Assembly (NCBI GenBank): GCA_903872345.1
Contig: CAIQKM010000100.1
Coordinates: 1 to 64,000 of the forward strand
Length of the DNA: 64,000 bases
Direction: 5' to 3'
Source of the DNA: an uncultured Verrucomicrobia subdivision 3 bacterium
Lineage (GTDB): Bacteria; Verrucomicrobiota; Verrucomicrobiia; Limisphaerales; UBA11358
In this document: positions 63,946 through 64,000 of the stretch, in pieces
Layout: the number at the start of each line of letters is the position of its first letter
Position numbering within the stretch: the stretch's first letter is position 1
The notes under the pieces: model-generated
Database searches by the model: none
Told to the model about the DNA's origin: nothing
Seen by the model: only the letters and a program-made list of their open reading frames with translations
Made by a program: the position numbers and the translations under genes

Positions 63946-64000
63946 CCCGTTCGCCCTTCACCGTTTGGAGTTCCGCCTTTCAGGCGGTCCGGCCCCCATC

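Noticed and set aside
63773..63961. Short minus-strand frame in the last 240 bp (MANGKWQMANG-like)
   Set aside because: It translates the GCCATTT heptamer repeat; low complexity, no start signal.
63724..64000. c-di-AMP (ydaO-type) riboswitch ahead of the KimA-like gene
   Set aside because: The upstream leader lacks recognisable conserved riboswitch blocks; it shows only a possible promoter and repeats.

Overview
The window reads as a chromosomal segment of a Gram-negative bacterium of the phylum Verrucomicrobiota, most likely the Pedosphaera/Limisphaerales branch. This placement rests on three things. A multi-copy-style prepilin (28629-29411) has the typical ending of its N-terminal helix ([11 protein letters not shown]) followed by [11 protein letters not shown] and WEGDN. 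Outer-membrane and LPS genes are present (waaA, a TonB-dependent receptor, type II secretion pseudopilins). A futalosine-type menaquinone gene, an exosortase cluster and many dispersed palindromic repeats are also present. It is an inference from protein texture, not from a marker search. No rRNA, tRNA, CRISPR array, intact insertion sequence or prophage was seen.

Layout. 1-7.6 kb: housekeeping genes (ubiX, mfd, waaA, rpoD). 7.6-11.5 kb: mqnE, a decayed transposase patch and a TonB-dependent receptor. 11.6-19.5 kb: a tight minus-strand operon of an ABC ATPase, ABC permease, GldG-like protein, DUF4340 protein and AsmA-like giant, the best candidate here for an uncharacterised envelope system. 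19.7-22.4 kb: a DUF2851 protein, an MntA/HepT-type toxin-antitoxin pair and a DUF433 protein. 22.5-31.2 kb: infC, a GalU-like enzyme, a galacto/arabinokinase-like GHMP kinase, a DUF2127 protein, glycyl-tRNA synthetase, the prepilin with a near-consensus sigma-54 promoter, rpoZ and a farnesyl-diphosphate-type synthase. 31.2-36.1 kb: a type II secretion/type IV pilus-like operon (gspF, H, I, J, K), in which gspJ carries an in-frame repeat element. 37.1-47.3 kb: an exopolysaccharide locus with three Wzz-like proteins (one fused to a PadR-associated domain), PadR, two glycosyltransferases, an exosortase, EpsI, a polyprenyl-phosphate sugar transferase and a UDP-glucuronate decarboxylase. 47.8-51.4 kb: folP-cdaA-cdaR-glmM, the c-di-AMP/cell-wall operon. 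51.4-54.1 kb: YkgJ, then an ArsR regulator with four SRPBCC domains. 54.4-63.7 kb: two small proteins, rhlE, a DnaJ-like chaperone, a NIPSNAP protein, rnhA, a PhnA-like protein, an MFS transporter and a KimA-like APC permease.

How the genes fit together. The sugar-nucleotide genes (GalU-like, GHMP kinase, UXS) could feed the exopolysaccharide locus. cdaA-cdaR-glmM makes c-di-AMP and UDP-GlcNAc precursors, and the KimA-like permease resembles a known c-di-AMP-controlled potassium importer. IspA and MqnE supply isoprenoid and naphthoquinone chemistry.

The most distinctive non-coding feature is a set of at least six families of short palindromic elements in gene-free gaps. Several have hairpin arms that differ between copies yet remain paired. 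One copy, 168 bp or exactly 56 codons long, lies inside gspJ.
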